Source: an uncultured Burkholderiales bacterium
GTDB lineage: Bacteria > Pseudomonadota > Gammaproteobacteria > Burkholderiales > Burkholderiaceae_C
Length of the DNA stretch: 8,074 nucleotides
Direction of reading: 5' to 3'
Assembly (NCBI GenBank): GCA_903856995.1
Contig: CAIODK010000152.1
Coordinates: forward strand, 1 to 8,074
Shown: positions 1 to 6,202 of the stretch, piece after piece
Layout: each line of letters opens with the position of its first letter
Numbering within the stretch: position 1 is the stretch's first letter
Made by a program: the position numbers and the translations under genes
The notes under the pieces: generated by a model
What the model saw: only the letters and a program-made list of their open reading frames with translations
Databases searched by the model: none
Told to the model about the DNA's origin: nothing

Positions 1-453
1 ACCCGCGCAGAGCTGCACCGAGCCCTGCGCGGTGCTTGCGCGCCTTTGGTCGATTTGATCGCTGCTTGCAACGACTGGCGTTTGTGGCCGTTGTGTGGCC
101 GTCCCGCCATGCGTGGCGCACACGAGCATGCGCAGGGCCGCCTTGCGCTGGTGGGCGACGCGGCGCACCCCATGCTGCCGTACTTGGCGCAAGGTGCAGG
201 CATGGCAATAGAGGATGCGGCGGAGTTAGGTGCGCAGCTCACAGGCGCTTCGGCGTTGGACGTGCCGCTGCGCCTTCAAAACTTCGCCCATGCCCGCTGG
301 CAACGCAACGCCCGTGTGCAGGCGAGGGCGGTGCGCAATGGGCGCATCTTCCACGCCACAGGGCCTGTGCGCGTGGGGCGCGATATGGGTTTACGCATGA
401 TGGGCGCGCGTTTGATGGATGTGCCGTGGCTCTACGGCTATTCACGGGCTTGA
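1..453 (+). CDS. FAD-dependent aromatic-ring monooxygenase, C-terminal part (5' end outside window)
   Basis: Frame 1 is open from the first base to a TGA at 451-453, giving the last 150 residues of a protein whose N-terminus lies off the left edge. Residues 52-72 of the visible part (GDAAHP, then MLPYLAQGAGMAIEDA) match the second FAD-binding motif of flavoprotein hydroxylases of the salicylate hydroxylase / 3-hydroxybenzoate 6-hydroxylase class, where the Asp contacts the FAD ribityl chain. The C-terminal stretch around residues 127-147 (RDMG, then LMDVPWLYGY) is also typical of these proteins. Such enzymes use NAD(P)H and O2 to hydroxylate an aromatic or similar ring in the cytoplasm. The substrate cannot be read from this part, and the GxGxxG dinucleotide motif is not in the window. 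The gene converges on the YkgJ-family gene with a 4-base gap and no visible terminator. Confidence 0.88.
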   Translation, partial: TRAELHRALRGACAPLVDLIAACNDWRLWPLCGRPAMRGAHEHAQGRLALVGDAAHPMLPYLAQGAGMAIEDAAELGAQLTGASALDVPLRLQNFAHARWQRNARVQARAVRNGRIFHATGPVRVGRDMGLRMMGARLMDVPWLYGYSRA

Positions 454-457
454 CGCG

Positions 458-763
458 TTAGCTGAGCGCTTGCAGTCCGTGACGCATGCGCGCACGTTGG
501 CAGGCATCACTGCCTTCTTCAAACTCGCGGCAAGGGGAGGGGCGCCATTCGTAAATGCCGCAGGTGGCTTTCTCGCCCACTTTGCCGCAGAGGGCGGCAC
601 AGCGCGGGGGCGAGTAGTCGGTACCGCGCATGCGGCACAAGGTGGAGGTAAGTTCTTGGCCCAAGCCCGTGGGCACAGAGCCACCATGCGTGTCCATTTC
701 CTCCACGCTGAAGTCGACTCTAAAACTGACGCAACACGCGCCGCAACTGGTGCAAGCCGACAT
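458..763 (-). CDS. YkgJ-family cysteine cluster protein
   Basis: A 101-residue protein with ten cysteines (positions 4, 7, 10, 11, 43, 55, 59, 68, 78, 88). The N-terminal CTSCGACC and the C-terminal pattern C-x-IYE-x-RP-x2-CREF-x2-G-x3-C are the signature of the YkgJ / UPF0153 family, thought to bind zinc or an iron-sulfur cluster; the biochemical role is unknown. It is the last gene of the argD-argF operon. The ATG at 763 shares its A with the argF TGA (TGATG), so translation is probably coupled to argF. A GTG one codon earlier (766-764) is an equally possible start and would give 102 residues. No Shine-Dalgarno is seen just upstream. The TAA at 460-458 lies 4 bases from the stop of the convergent monooxygenase gene. 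Its link to arginine synthesis may be positional only. Confidence 0.88.
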   Translation of the reverse strand: MSACTSCGACCVSFRVDFSVEEMDTHGGSVPTGLGQELTSTLCRMRGTDYSPPRCAALCGKVGEKATCGIYEWRPSPCREFEEGSDACQRARMRHGLQALS

Positions 764-1704
764 CACTGACGTCCGAGCAGCAGGTACTCCATCAGCGCTT
801 TTTGCACGTGCATGCGGTTTTCGGCTTCATCCCACACCACGCTTTGTGGGCCGTCGATCACGTCGGCGGAGACCTCTTCGCCACGATGTGCTGGCAGGCA
901 GTGCATGAACAACGCGTTGGGCTTGGCAACAGCCATCATGTTGCTGTCGACACACCAGTCGGTGAATGCTTTTTTACGTGCTTCATTTTCGGCCTCATAG
1001 CCCATGCTGGTCCACACGTCGGTGGTGACAAGGTCTGCGCCTTCGCAGGCTTGCATGGGGTTGGTGAACACTTTGTAGCCGTGGCTGTGGGTCAAGCCGG
1101 CGATGGCCGGGTCGACCTCGTAGCCGCTGGGTGTGCTGACGTGAACCGTGAAGCCCAGCATGTCGGCGGCTTGCAGCCAGGTGTTGGCCATGTTGTTGCC
1201 ATCGCCCACCCACGCCACCACTTTGCCTTTGAGGCATTCAAGGGGGTGGTTGGTATGCCCGCGTTGTTCGATGAAGGTGAACAAGTCCGCCATGATTTGG
1301 CAGGGGTGGAACTCATTGGTTAAACCGTTGATCACCGGCACGCGGGAGTTGGCCGCGAAGCTGTTGATTTTGTCTTGGCCGAAGGTGCGGATCATCACCA
1401 AGTCGACCATGCGGCTGATCACTCTGGCGCTGTCTTCAATCGGCTCGGCCCTGCCCAGTTGGCTGTCACCCGTGGTGAGGTTGACCACCGAGCCACCCAG
1501 CTGATACATGCCAGCTTCAAAGCTCACGCGGGTGCGGGTGGAGGCCTTTTCGAAAATCATGGCCAACGTACGGTCGGCCAAGGTGTGGTGCTTTTCGTAG
1601 GCTTTGAATTTCTTTTTGATGACCGCTGCGCGTTGAAACACGTAGGCGTATTCGTTCGCCGACAAGTCGGTGAACTGCAAATAGTGTTTGATCGCTTCGG
1701 TCAT
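763..1704 (-). CDS. argF: ornithine carbamoyltransferase
   Basis: A 313-residue cytoplasmic enzyme that joins carbamoyl phosphate and L-ornithine to give citrulline and phosphate in arginine synthesis. The hallmark motifs are all present: STRTR at 55-59 (carbamoyl-phosphate binding), HPCQ at 133-136, an SMG-type ornithine loop at 233-235 with Asp229 before it, and HCLP at 268-271 with the catalytic Cys269. Length matches anabolic OTCases (about 305-335). The ATG at 1704-1702 overlaps the argD stop in the sequence ATGA. No Shine-Dalgarno is visible, so initiation is probably coupled to argD. The stop at 765-763 overlaps the start of the YkgJ-family gene. A catabolic (arcB) role is less likely because the gene sits directly behind argD and no arcA or arcC is nearby. 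Confidence 0.97.
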   Translation of the reverse strand: MTEAIKHYLQFTDLSANEYAYVFQRAAVIKKKFKAYEKHHTLADRTLAMIFEKASTRTRVSFEAGMYQLGGSVVNLTTGDSQLGRAEPIEDSARVISRMVDLVMIRTFGQDKINSFAANSRVPVINGLTNEFHPCQIMADLFTFIEQRGHTNHPLECLKGKVVAWVGDGNNMANTWLQAADMLGFTVHVSTPSGYEVDPAIAGLTHSHGYKVFTNPMQACEGADLVTTDVWTSMGYEAENEARKKAFTDWCVDSNMMAVAKPNALFMHCLPAHRGEEVSADVIDGPQSVVWDEAENRMHVQKALMEYLLLGRQ

Positions 1705-2897
1705 GGGGTTTCTGCCAAGAATGTTTTGATGAGTGGCACGAGGATGCGCACCACTTCGTCAGCTTCTGCTTCGGTGATGATGAGTGGCGGCACCAAACGC
1801 ACCACGCTGTCAGCGGTGACGCTGAGCAACAAGCCTGCATCGAGTGCGCGTTGCATTAACGCGCCACAAGAACGGTCGAGGTCAATGCCGATCATCAGGC
1901 CTAGGCCCCGAATCTCTTTCACGCCTTGGACGTGGTCGAGTTCGCGGTGCAGTGCCGCGTGCAGATGGGCGCCTACTTTGGCCACGTTGTCGAGCAGCTT
2001 GTCTTCTTCCATGATACGGATGGTTTCCACACCGGCGCGCATGGACAGCGGGTTGCCACCGAAGGTGGTGCCGTGATTGCCGGGCTGGAAGATGTGGGCG
2101 GCTTTAGGCCCGGCCACCACCGCACCAATCGGTACGCCAGAGCCCAGACCTTTGGCCAAAGGCATCACGTCAGGCACGATGCCGGCCCACTGGTGGGCAA
2201 ACCACTTGCCGGTGCGGCCCATGCCGCATTGGACTTCGTCAATCATCAGCAACCAATCGCGCGCGTCACACAACTGGCGAACCTGTTGCAGGTAGTCGGC
2301 GCGCATGGGGGTCACGCCGCCTTCGCCTTGGATGGTTTCAAAGAACACGGCCACCACATTGGGGTTGCCTTCGGTGGCTTGTTTCAAAGCTTCGATGTTG
2401 TTGACGGGTACGCGGATGTAGCCCTCCATCATCGGACCAAAGCCTTCTTTGATTTTGTCGTTGCCGGTGGCGGCGAGGGTGGCTAATGAGCGGCCGTGGA
2501 AGGCTTTCTCGTAGACCACGATTTCTGGGTTTTCAATCCCCTTCAGATGACCAAACTTGCGTGCCAATTTGAGGGCGGCTTCGTTGGCTTCTAGGCCGCT
2601 GTTGCAAAAGAAGGCATTGGTCATGCCCGACAACTCAACCAGCTTGGCTGCCAGCGCTTCTTGCAGAGGAATATGGTAGTAATTGCAGCTGTGCATCATC
2701 TTGCCCACTTGGTCTTGCAGGGCAGGGGTGAGCTTGGGGTGGGCATGGCCCAAGGTGTTGACTGCGATACCGGCCAAGGCGTCGAGGTAGCTTTTGCCCT
2801 CGGTGTCCCATACGCGCAGACCTCGGCCATGCGACAAAGCCACGGGCAAGCGGCCGTAGGTGTTCATGCAATGGGGGGATGTAGCAGCCGTGGTCAT
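1701..2897 (-). CDS. argD: acetylornithine transaminase (PLP-dependent, class III)
   Basis: A 398-residue fold-type I aminotransferase that interconverts N-acetylglutamate semialdehyde and N-acetylornithine with glutamate as amino donor; ArgD proteins often also act on succinyl-diaminopimelate in lysine synthesis. Visible motifs: CNSGLEANEAALK at 98-110 (PLP phosphate region), FHGR at 133-136, ETIQGEGG at 187-194, DEVQCGMGRTG at 220-230 with Asp220 contacting the pyridine nitrogen, and PLAKGLGSG at 246-254 with Lys249 as the Schiff-base lysine. The ATG at 2897 is chosen because GGAG lies 5 bases upstream and the protein then starts at family length. An in-frame ATG at 2996 would add 33 residues that look unlike the family. 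First gene of the argD-argF-ykgJ-like operon; its stop overlaps the argF start by 4 bases. Confidence 0.95.
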   Translation of the reverse strand: MTTAATSPHCMNTYGRLPVALSHGRGLRVWDTEGKSYLDALAGIAVNTLGHAHPKLTPALQDQVGKMMHSCNYYHIPLQEALAAKLVELSGMTNAFFCNSGLEANEAALKLARKFGHLKGIENPEIVVYEKAFHGRSLATLAATGNDKIKEGFGPMMEGYIRVPVNNIEALKQATEGNPNVVAVFFETIQGEGGVTPMRADYLQQVRQLCDARDWLLMIDEVQCGMGRTGKWFAHQWAGIVPDVMPLAKGLGSGVPIGAVVAGPKAAHIFQPGNHGTTFGGNPLSMRAGVETIRIMEEDKLLDNVAKVGAHLHAALHRELDHVQGVKEIRGLGLMIGIDLDRSCGALMQRALDAGLLLSVTADSVVRLVPPLIITEAEADEVVRILVPLIKTFLAETP

Positions 2898-2902
2898 GTC
2901 AA

Positions 2903-2906
2903 CTCC
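2903..2906 (-). promoter_or_regulatory. argD ribosome binding site
   Basis: GGAG on the minus strand, 5 bases before the ATG at 2897. It decides the argD start against the upstream in-frame ATG at 2996. A weak -10-like TAAAAT sits at 2955-2950 on the same strand, about 50 bases upstream of the start codon, but I see no convincing -35 at normal spacing. Confidence 0.7.
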
Positions 2907-3010
2907 AAAAATAAAAACGACCCAACGAAGGTTGAGCCGCCGAAGCGTGATTTTAGAGGCACTGACATGACAAAACCGTGGCTCTTTCGGGGTCATTCAA
3001 ATGTCACAAG

Positions 3011-3028
3011 TCTTATATAAGATAGAAT
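3011..3028. promoter_or_regulatory. 12-bp perfect palindrome abutting a -10-like box (candidate operator/promoter)
   Basis: TCTTATATAAGA at 3011-3022 equals its own reverse complement. Directly after it, TAGAAT at 3023-3028 resembles a -10 box reading toward the DUF3579 gene, with the start codon 66 bases downstream. No good -35 lies at 16-18 bases. The palindrome sits in the divergent argD/DUF3579 intergenic region (2898-3093), about 115 bases upstream of the argD start. A dimeric regulator bound here could block the rightward promoter. The regulator is unknown, and the AT-rich core could also be promoter sequence alone. Confidence 0.45.
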
Positions 3029-3093
3029 ACCTGTAACCCCAGCGACAGAGGGAGATCCCCCTTCGCCACGCAACCGTTTTCAGCATCTACCCG

Positions 3094-3420
3094 ATGGTTT
3101 CACACTCCGCCAAAGAAGTTTTTATTCTGGGTATCACCCAAGAAGGACGTACGTTCCGCCCCAGCGACTGGGCCGAGCGTTTGGCGGGCGTGATGAGCCA
3201 GTTTCGTCCAGGGGGCGCGACCCCTGGCAGCCATTTGAGCTATTCCCCTTGGTGTGTGCCCAACACGTTGGACAACAACAAGTGCGTCATCGTCCACACG
3301 GACTTGCGCGACGAAGAGCCCATGGCTTGGAACTTCGTGATGAACTTCGCCAAAGACAATAACTTGCAAGTGGTCGAGGCATGTTTGTTGCCCGAGCACG
3401 CACCCGCACCCGTACGTTAA
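3094..3420 (+). CDS. DUF3579 domain-containing protein
   Basis: A 108-residue small protein that I recognise as the DUF3579 family, found in betaproteobacteria and some gammaproteobacteria; function unknown. Visible features are an N-terminal segment EVFILGITQEGRTFRPSDWAERL (residues 8-30, given here as the family-like block), a central LSYSPWCVPNTLDNNKCV (48-65), and a C-terminal MNFAKDNNLQVVEAC (82-96). There is no signal peptide or membrane segment, so it is probably cytoplasmic. The ATG at 3094 is the only usable start: the upstream frame runs to a TAA at 3034-3036 without another start codon. No Shine-Dalgarno is visible. From memory, a place between arginine genes and rpsT/murJ is common in Burkholderiales, which suggests a housekeeping role without saying which. 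A strong terminator follows at once. Confidence 0.88.
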   Translation: MVSHSAKEVFILGITQEGRTFRPSDWAERLAGVMSQFRPGGATPGSHLSYSPWCVPNTLDNNKCVIVHTDLRDEEPMAWNFVMNFAKDNNLQVVEACLLPEHAPAPVR

Positions 3421-3427
3421 GACAACA

Positions 3428-3453
3428 AAAAACCCGCTCAAGAGCGGGTTTTT
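3428..3453. terminator. bidirectional intrinsic terminator between DUF3579 and rpsT
   Basis: The arm AAAAACCCGCT (3428-3438) pairs perfectly with AGCGGGTTTTT (3443-3453) around a 4-base CAAG loop. A T-rich run (TTTTTGCTTTTTC) follows on the plus strand, and the A-run before the stem gives a T-run on the minus strand. It begins 8 bases after the DUF3579 stop and can serve both convergent genes. Confidence 0.88.
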
Positions 3454-3490
3454 GCTTTTTCTTTGCTGACAGCGCACCCGTTACAAACGG

Positions 3491-3510
3491 CGGGCTGAAC
3501 ATTCAGCCCG
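3491..3510. repeat. 8-bp stem inverted repeat downstream of rpsT
   Basis: CGGGCTGA (3491-3498) and TCAGCCCG (3503-3510) are perfect inverted copies around ACAT. It lies in the rpsT 3' untranslated region, between the rpsT stop and the bidirectional terminator. It lacks a following T-tract on either strand, so it is more likely an RNA-stabilising or pausing hairpin than a full intrinsic terminator. A second CGGGCTG copy at 3509-3515 forms the palindrome CAGCCCGGGCTG (3504-3515). Confidence 0.6.
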
Positions 3511-3518
3511 GGCTGGTT

Positions 3519-3534
3519 GCCTAATAAATTAGGC
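3519..3534. repeat. inverted repeat spanning the rpsT stop codon
   Basis: GCCTAA (3519-3524) pairs with TTAGGC (3529-3534) around TAAA. On the minus strand the rpsT TAA stop (3531-3529) lies inside the 5' arm. Together with the hairpin at 3491-3510 and the terminator at 3428-3453 it makes three consecutive stem-loops at the 3' end of the rpsT message. Confidence 0.45.
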
Positions 3535-3828
3535 GGCGAGTGCCAAGGCTTTCACCTTGGTTGACAAGCGGCTCTTATCGCGAGCTGCTTTGTTTTTGTG
3601 GAAGATGCCTTTGTCAGCAATCGTGTCCACAACGGCTTGCATTTTAGCAAACAGTTCGGTAGCTTTGGTTTTGTCGCCAGCGATGACAGCTTTCTCGACG
3701 TTCTTCACCGCAGTGCGGTACTTCGAGCGCAACGAGGTGTTGGCAGCGTTGATTTTGATGTCCTGACGGACGCGTTTACGGCCTGATGCCAGGCGTGGGT
3801 TTTTTTTCTTGGGTTTGGCTGAAGCCAT
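3529..3828 (-). CDS. rpsT: 30S ribosomal protein S20
   Basis: A 99-residue, very basic protein that binds 16S rRNA in the small subunit body. It begins MASAKPKKKNPRLASGRKR, the usual S20 opening, and continues with the helical segment around SLRSKYRTAVKNVEKA (32-47) and the C-terminal GIFHKNKAARDKSRL (74-88), which is the conserved S20 block. It is some 12 residues longer than the 87-residue E. coli protein, with a short Ala/Leu-rich tail. The ATG at 3828 has AAGGAA (3840-3835) 6 bases upstream. It is a single gene, divergent from murJ and convergent with DUF3579. In E. coli S20 represses its own translation; nothing in this sequence shows that directly. Confidence 0.97.
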   Translation of the reverse strand: MASAKPKKKNPRLASGRKRVRQDIKINAANTSLRSKYRTAVKNVEKAVIAGDKTKATELFAKMQAVVDTIADKGIFHKNKAARDKSRLSTKVKALALAA

Positions 3829-3873
3829 GATAATTTCCTTAAGTGTCTGAGGATGTTGTCAGCAAAGCCTGCG

Positions 3874-3894
3874 ATTGTAGCAAATCGCTACACT
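3874..3894. promoter_or_regulatory. symmetric divergent promoter core between rpsT and murJ
   Basis: An inverted repeat TGTAGC-AAATC-GCTACA (3876-3892). On the minus strand it supplies TGC-TACAAT (3882-3874), an extended -10 box for rpsT with an expected transcript start about 40 bases before its ATG. On the plus strand it supplies TACACT (3889-3894), a -10-like box only 6 bases before the chosen murJ GTG. No clear -35 is seen for either strand at 16-18 bases. The rpsT call is the stronger of the two. Confidence 0.5.
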
Positions 3895-3900
3895 CAAAGC

Positions 3901-5466
3901 GTGTCACTCTTTAAATCTGCCTCTATCGTCTCGGGTTTGACCCTGGTTTCCCGTATCACTGGCCTGATGCGGGAGCTGCTGATTGCTTCCACTTTTGGGG
4001 CCAGTGCCCTGACCGACGCCTTCAATGTGGCGTTTCGCATCCCCAATTTGTTTCGCCGCTTGTTTGCCGAAGGTGCATTCAGCCAAGCCTTTGTGCCGGT
4101 TTTGGCCGCCAGCCGCCAGCAGCACGGCGACGAGGCCACCCATGTGTTGATCAACCAAGTGGCGACCTTGCTCATTTGGGTTTTGCTGTTGACCAGTGTT
4201 TTGGGGGTGGCCGGTGCGCCGCTGTTGGTCTGGGCCATGGCGAGTGGTTTGCAGCAGTCGCCTGAAGGCTTTGAGGTGGCTGTGGCCATGACGCGTTTCA
4301 TGTTTCCCTACATCGCCTTCATGTCGTTGGTGGCGTTGGCGGCGGGTGTGCTCAACACGTGGAAGCGATTCGCTGTGCCTGCGGCGACGCCGGTGTTGTT
4401 GAATGTGTCCATGATTGCCGCCGCTTGGTGGGGTGGTCCTTGGTTCGGCACTTTGGGCGTGCCGCCCATTTATGCCTTGGCCGTGGGCGTGATGCTAGGC
4501 GGGGTAGCCCAGCTCAGCGTGCAGCTGCTGGCCTTGCGTCGCTTGGGCATGTTGCCCCATGTGGGTTTGAGCTGGTGCGCCGTGCGCGAGGCTTGGTCAG
4601 GTGACGGCCCCAAACGCATTTTGCAGCTCATGGTGCCGGCTTTGCTGGGTGTGAGCGTGGCGCAAATTTCATTGCTCATCAACACGCAAATTGCATCGCA
4701 TCTCGCACCCGGCAGCGTGAGTTGGCTGGGCTATGCCGATCGATTGATGGAGTTCCCTACCGCTTTGCTGGGCGTGGCCTTGGGTGTGGTGCTGATGCCT
4801 CAGCTCTCGGCAGCGAAGGCGGCCAATGACACTCAGAAATATTCAGACATGCTCGATTGGGGCTTGCGCCTAGTCGTGGTGCTGGCGCTGCCTTGTGCTT
4901 TGGCGTTGCTGGTGTTCTCTAAAGCCTTGGTAGCGGTGCTTTACAACTATGGTGCATTCACGGCTCATGACGTCCAGCAAACCACCGTGGCGCTGATGGG
5001 CTACGGCGTGGGGTTGTTGGGTTTGGTGGCCATCAAAGTGTTGGCGCCCGGCTACTACGCCAGCCAAGATATTCGCACGCCCGTGCGCATTGCCGTGGCG
5101 GTGCTGGTGATCACACAGCTGCTCAACTTGGCGTTGGTACCTTATTTGGCGCATGCTGGCTTGGCTTTGTCGATTGGCTTGGGGGCCTTGGTCAATGCTG
5201 CTTGGTTGTTCTGGGGGCTGCGCAACAAAGGCGCCTTTGTGCCGAACGCGGGTTGGCTACGGTTCGTGCTTCAAGTGCTGATGGCGTGTGCCGTGCTGAG
5301 CGCTTGGCTTTATGGGGTCGCTCAATATTGGGATTGGACGGCTTTACGCGCTACACCACTGCTACGCGTAGGGTTGATGACGTGCGTGTTGGCCGTGAGT
5401 GCATTTCTGTACTTTGTAACGCTCGCATTGACGGGCTTGAAATTTCGCGTACTCTTACGTCGATAA
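3901..5466 (+). CDS. murJ: lipid II flippase MurJ (MviN family)
   Basis: A 521-residue polytopic inner-membrane protein of the MOP exporter superfamily that moves lipid II from the cytoplasmic to the periplasmic face for peptidoglycan synthesis. With the GTG at 3901 as start, the family N-terminus (MSLFKSASIVSGLTL) appears and the charged residues Arg18, Arg24, Asp39 and Arg52 fall at the same numbers as in E. coli MurJ as I recall it. The FAEGAFSQAFVP block is at 55-66 and the YADR motif at about 278-281 (Arg281 corresponds to E. coli Arg270). Hydrophobic segments throughout fit the 14-helix fold. An in-frame ATG at 3853 would add 16 residues unlike the family, though GAGG lies directly before it. 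There is no Shine-Dalgarno before 3901. The SirB1-like gene follows 16 bases after the stop, probably in the same operon. Confidence 0.95.
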   Translation: MSLFKSASIVSGLTLVSRITGLMRELLIASTFGASALTDAFNVAFRIPNLFRRLFAEGAFSQAFVPVLAASRQQHGDEATHVLINQVATLLIWVLLLTSVLGVAGAPLLVWAMASGLQQSPEGFEVAVAMTRFMFPYIAFMSLVALAAGVLNTWKRFAVPAATPVLLNVSMIAAAWWGGPWFGTLGVPPIYALAVGVMLGGVAQLSVQLLALRRLGMLPHVGLSWCAVREAWSGDGPKRILQLMVPALLGVSVAQISLLINTQIASHLAPGSVSWLGYADRLMEFPTALLGVALGVVLMPQLSAAKAANDTQKYSDMLDWGLRLVVVLALPCALALLVFSKALVAVLYNYGAFTAHDVQQTTVALMGYGVGLLGLVAIKVLAPGYYASQDIRTPVRIAVAVLVITQLLNLALVPYLAHAGLALSIGLGALVNAAWLFWGLRNKGAFVPNAGWLRFVLQVLMACAVLSAWLYGVAQYWDWTALRATPLLRVGLMTCVLAVSAFLYFVTLALTGLKFRVLLRR

Positions 5467-5467
5467 C

Positions 5468-5474
5468 AAGGAGG
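5468..5474 (+). promoter_or_regulatory. strong Shine-Dalgarno of the SirB1-family gene
   Basis: AAGGAGG, a full anti-16S match, lies one base after the murJ TAA and 8 bases before the ATG at 5483. It fixes that start and suggests efficient translation as the second gene of a murJ transcript. Confidence 0.8.
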
Positions 5475-5482
5475 CTGCGCCT

Positions 5483-6202
5483 ATGGATTTCAAACTCGAA
5501 GTGCCCACCGCCTTGGAATACTTTGGCTCACTGGTGCAAAGTGACGAACACTTTCCGTTGCTCGAAGCCGCTGCCAGTTTGGCCCAAGACGAGTACCCAG
5601 AGCTCGACATTCAACAGGTGCTGGACCAAGTCGACCAACTCAGCGGCCGCTTGAAGCAACGCTTACCCGCCGATGCAGGTGCTTTGCAAAAACTGCGTTT
5701 GTTGAATAAATTTTTCTTTGATGAACACGGGTTCACCGGCAACCTCAACAACTACTACGACCCTGACAACAGCTACGTGCATGTCATGTTGCGCACGCGT
5801 CGTGGCATACCCATCAGTTTGGCGGTGTTGTGGCTGGAGCTGGCGCTGGGCTTGGGTTTGAATGCGCAAGGCGTGGGTTTCCCGGGGCACTTCTTGGTGA
5901 CGGTGCGTTTGCCGTTTCCCAACGAGGGGCAGGTGGTGATTGACCCGTTCACGGGCGAGTCGTTGAGTAAAGAAGATTTGATGGAGCGCTTGGCCCCGCT
6001 GCATGCCGAGACTGGGTTGATGCGTGATGGCGTGGTGTCCGACGATTTACTCAAACATTATTTGCGCGCCGCCATGCCGCGCGAAATCATCGCGCGTATG
6101 TTGCGTAATTTGGAAGAGGTCTATACCTCGCACCCAGACGCAGAGCGTTTGATGCACGTGAAGCAGCGGTTGGCAGTGCTGCTTCCGTCAGTGCAAGACT
6201 AA
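5483..6202 (+). CDS. SirB1 family protein (transglutaminase-like, no catalytic cysteine)
   Basis: A 239-residue cytoplasmic protein of the SirB1 / transglutaminase-like core 2 family (E. coli YchA relatives); molecular function unsettled. The core runs from about residue 70 (LRLLNKFFFDEHGFTGN) through RRGIPISLAVLWLEL (106-120), GVGFPGHFLV (130-139) and VIDPFTGE (152-159). His136 and Asp154 sit where a transglutaminase-like triad would have its His and Asp, but the protein has no cysteine at all, and Ser112 occupies the approximate nucleophile region. After the core, one helical pair (HYLRAAMPREIIARMLRNLEE at about 192-212 starts it) resembles the beginning of the C-terminal TPR-like tail of homologues. 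The protein then stops at VLLPSVQD, shorter than the roughly 270 residues I expect. The TAA at 6200-6202 overlaps the purM stop on the other strand. Confidence 0.88.
   Translation: MDFKLEVPTALEYFGSLVQSDEHFPLLEAAASLAQDEYPELDIQQVLDQVDQLSGRLKQRLPADAGALQKLRLLNKFFFDEHGFTGNLNNYYDPDNSYVHVMLRTRRGIPISLAVLWLELALGLGLNAQGVGFPGHFLVTVRLPFPNEGQVVIDPFTGESLSKEDLMERLAPLHAETGLMRDGVVSDDLLKHYLRAAMPREIIARMLRNLEEVYTSHPDAERLMHVKQRLAVLLPSVQD

Noticed and set aside
36..461. Plus-strand open frame of 141 codons overlapping the monooxygenase in another frame
   Set aside because: The Arg/Ala/Gly-rich translation is typical of an off-frame reading of GC-rich coding DNA, while frame 1 carries the clear GDAAHP flavoprotein motif.
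1375..2486. Long plus-strand open frames (233 and 186 codons) opposite argF and argD
   Set aside because: They are antisense shadows of two genes with complete family motifs, have no start signals, and their translations resemble no protein I know.
2898..2996. 33-residue N-terminal extension of ArgD from the ATG at 2996
   Set aside because: The extra residues look unlike ArgD, and a GGAG sits just before the ATG at 2897, which gives a standard-length protein.
2980..3010. Possible ArgR box (TTTGAAT on the minus strand, about 3002-2996)
   Set aside because: Only one half-site is present; the partner ATTCA half is missing at the right spacing.
3049..3062. Small hairpin AGGG...CCCT in the DUF3579 leader, as a riboswitch or attenuator
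   Set aside because: The stem is only four pairs, with no anti-terminator, U-tract or leader peptide; too weak to call.
3853..3900. Upstream murJ start at ATG 3853
   Set aside because: The added 16 residues do not look like the family, and numbering from 3901 lines up Arg18, Arg24, Asp39 and Arg52 with E. coli MurJ. Kept only as an alternative.
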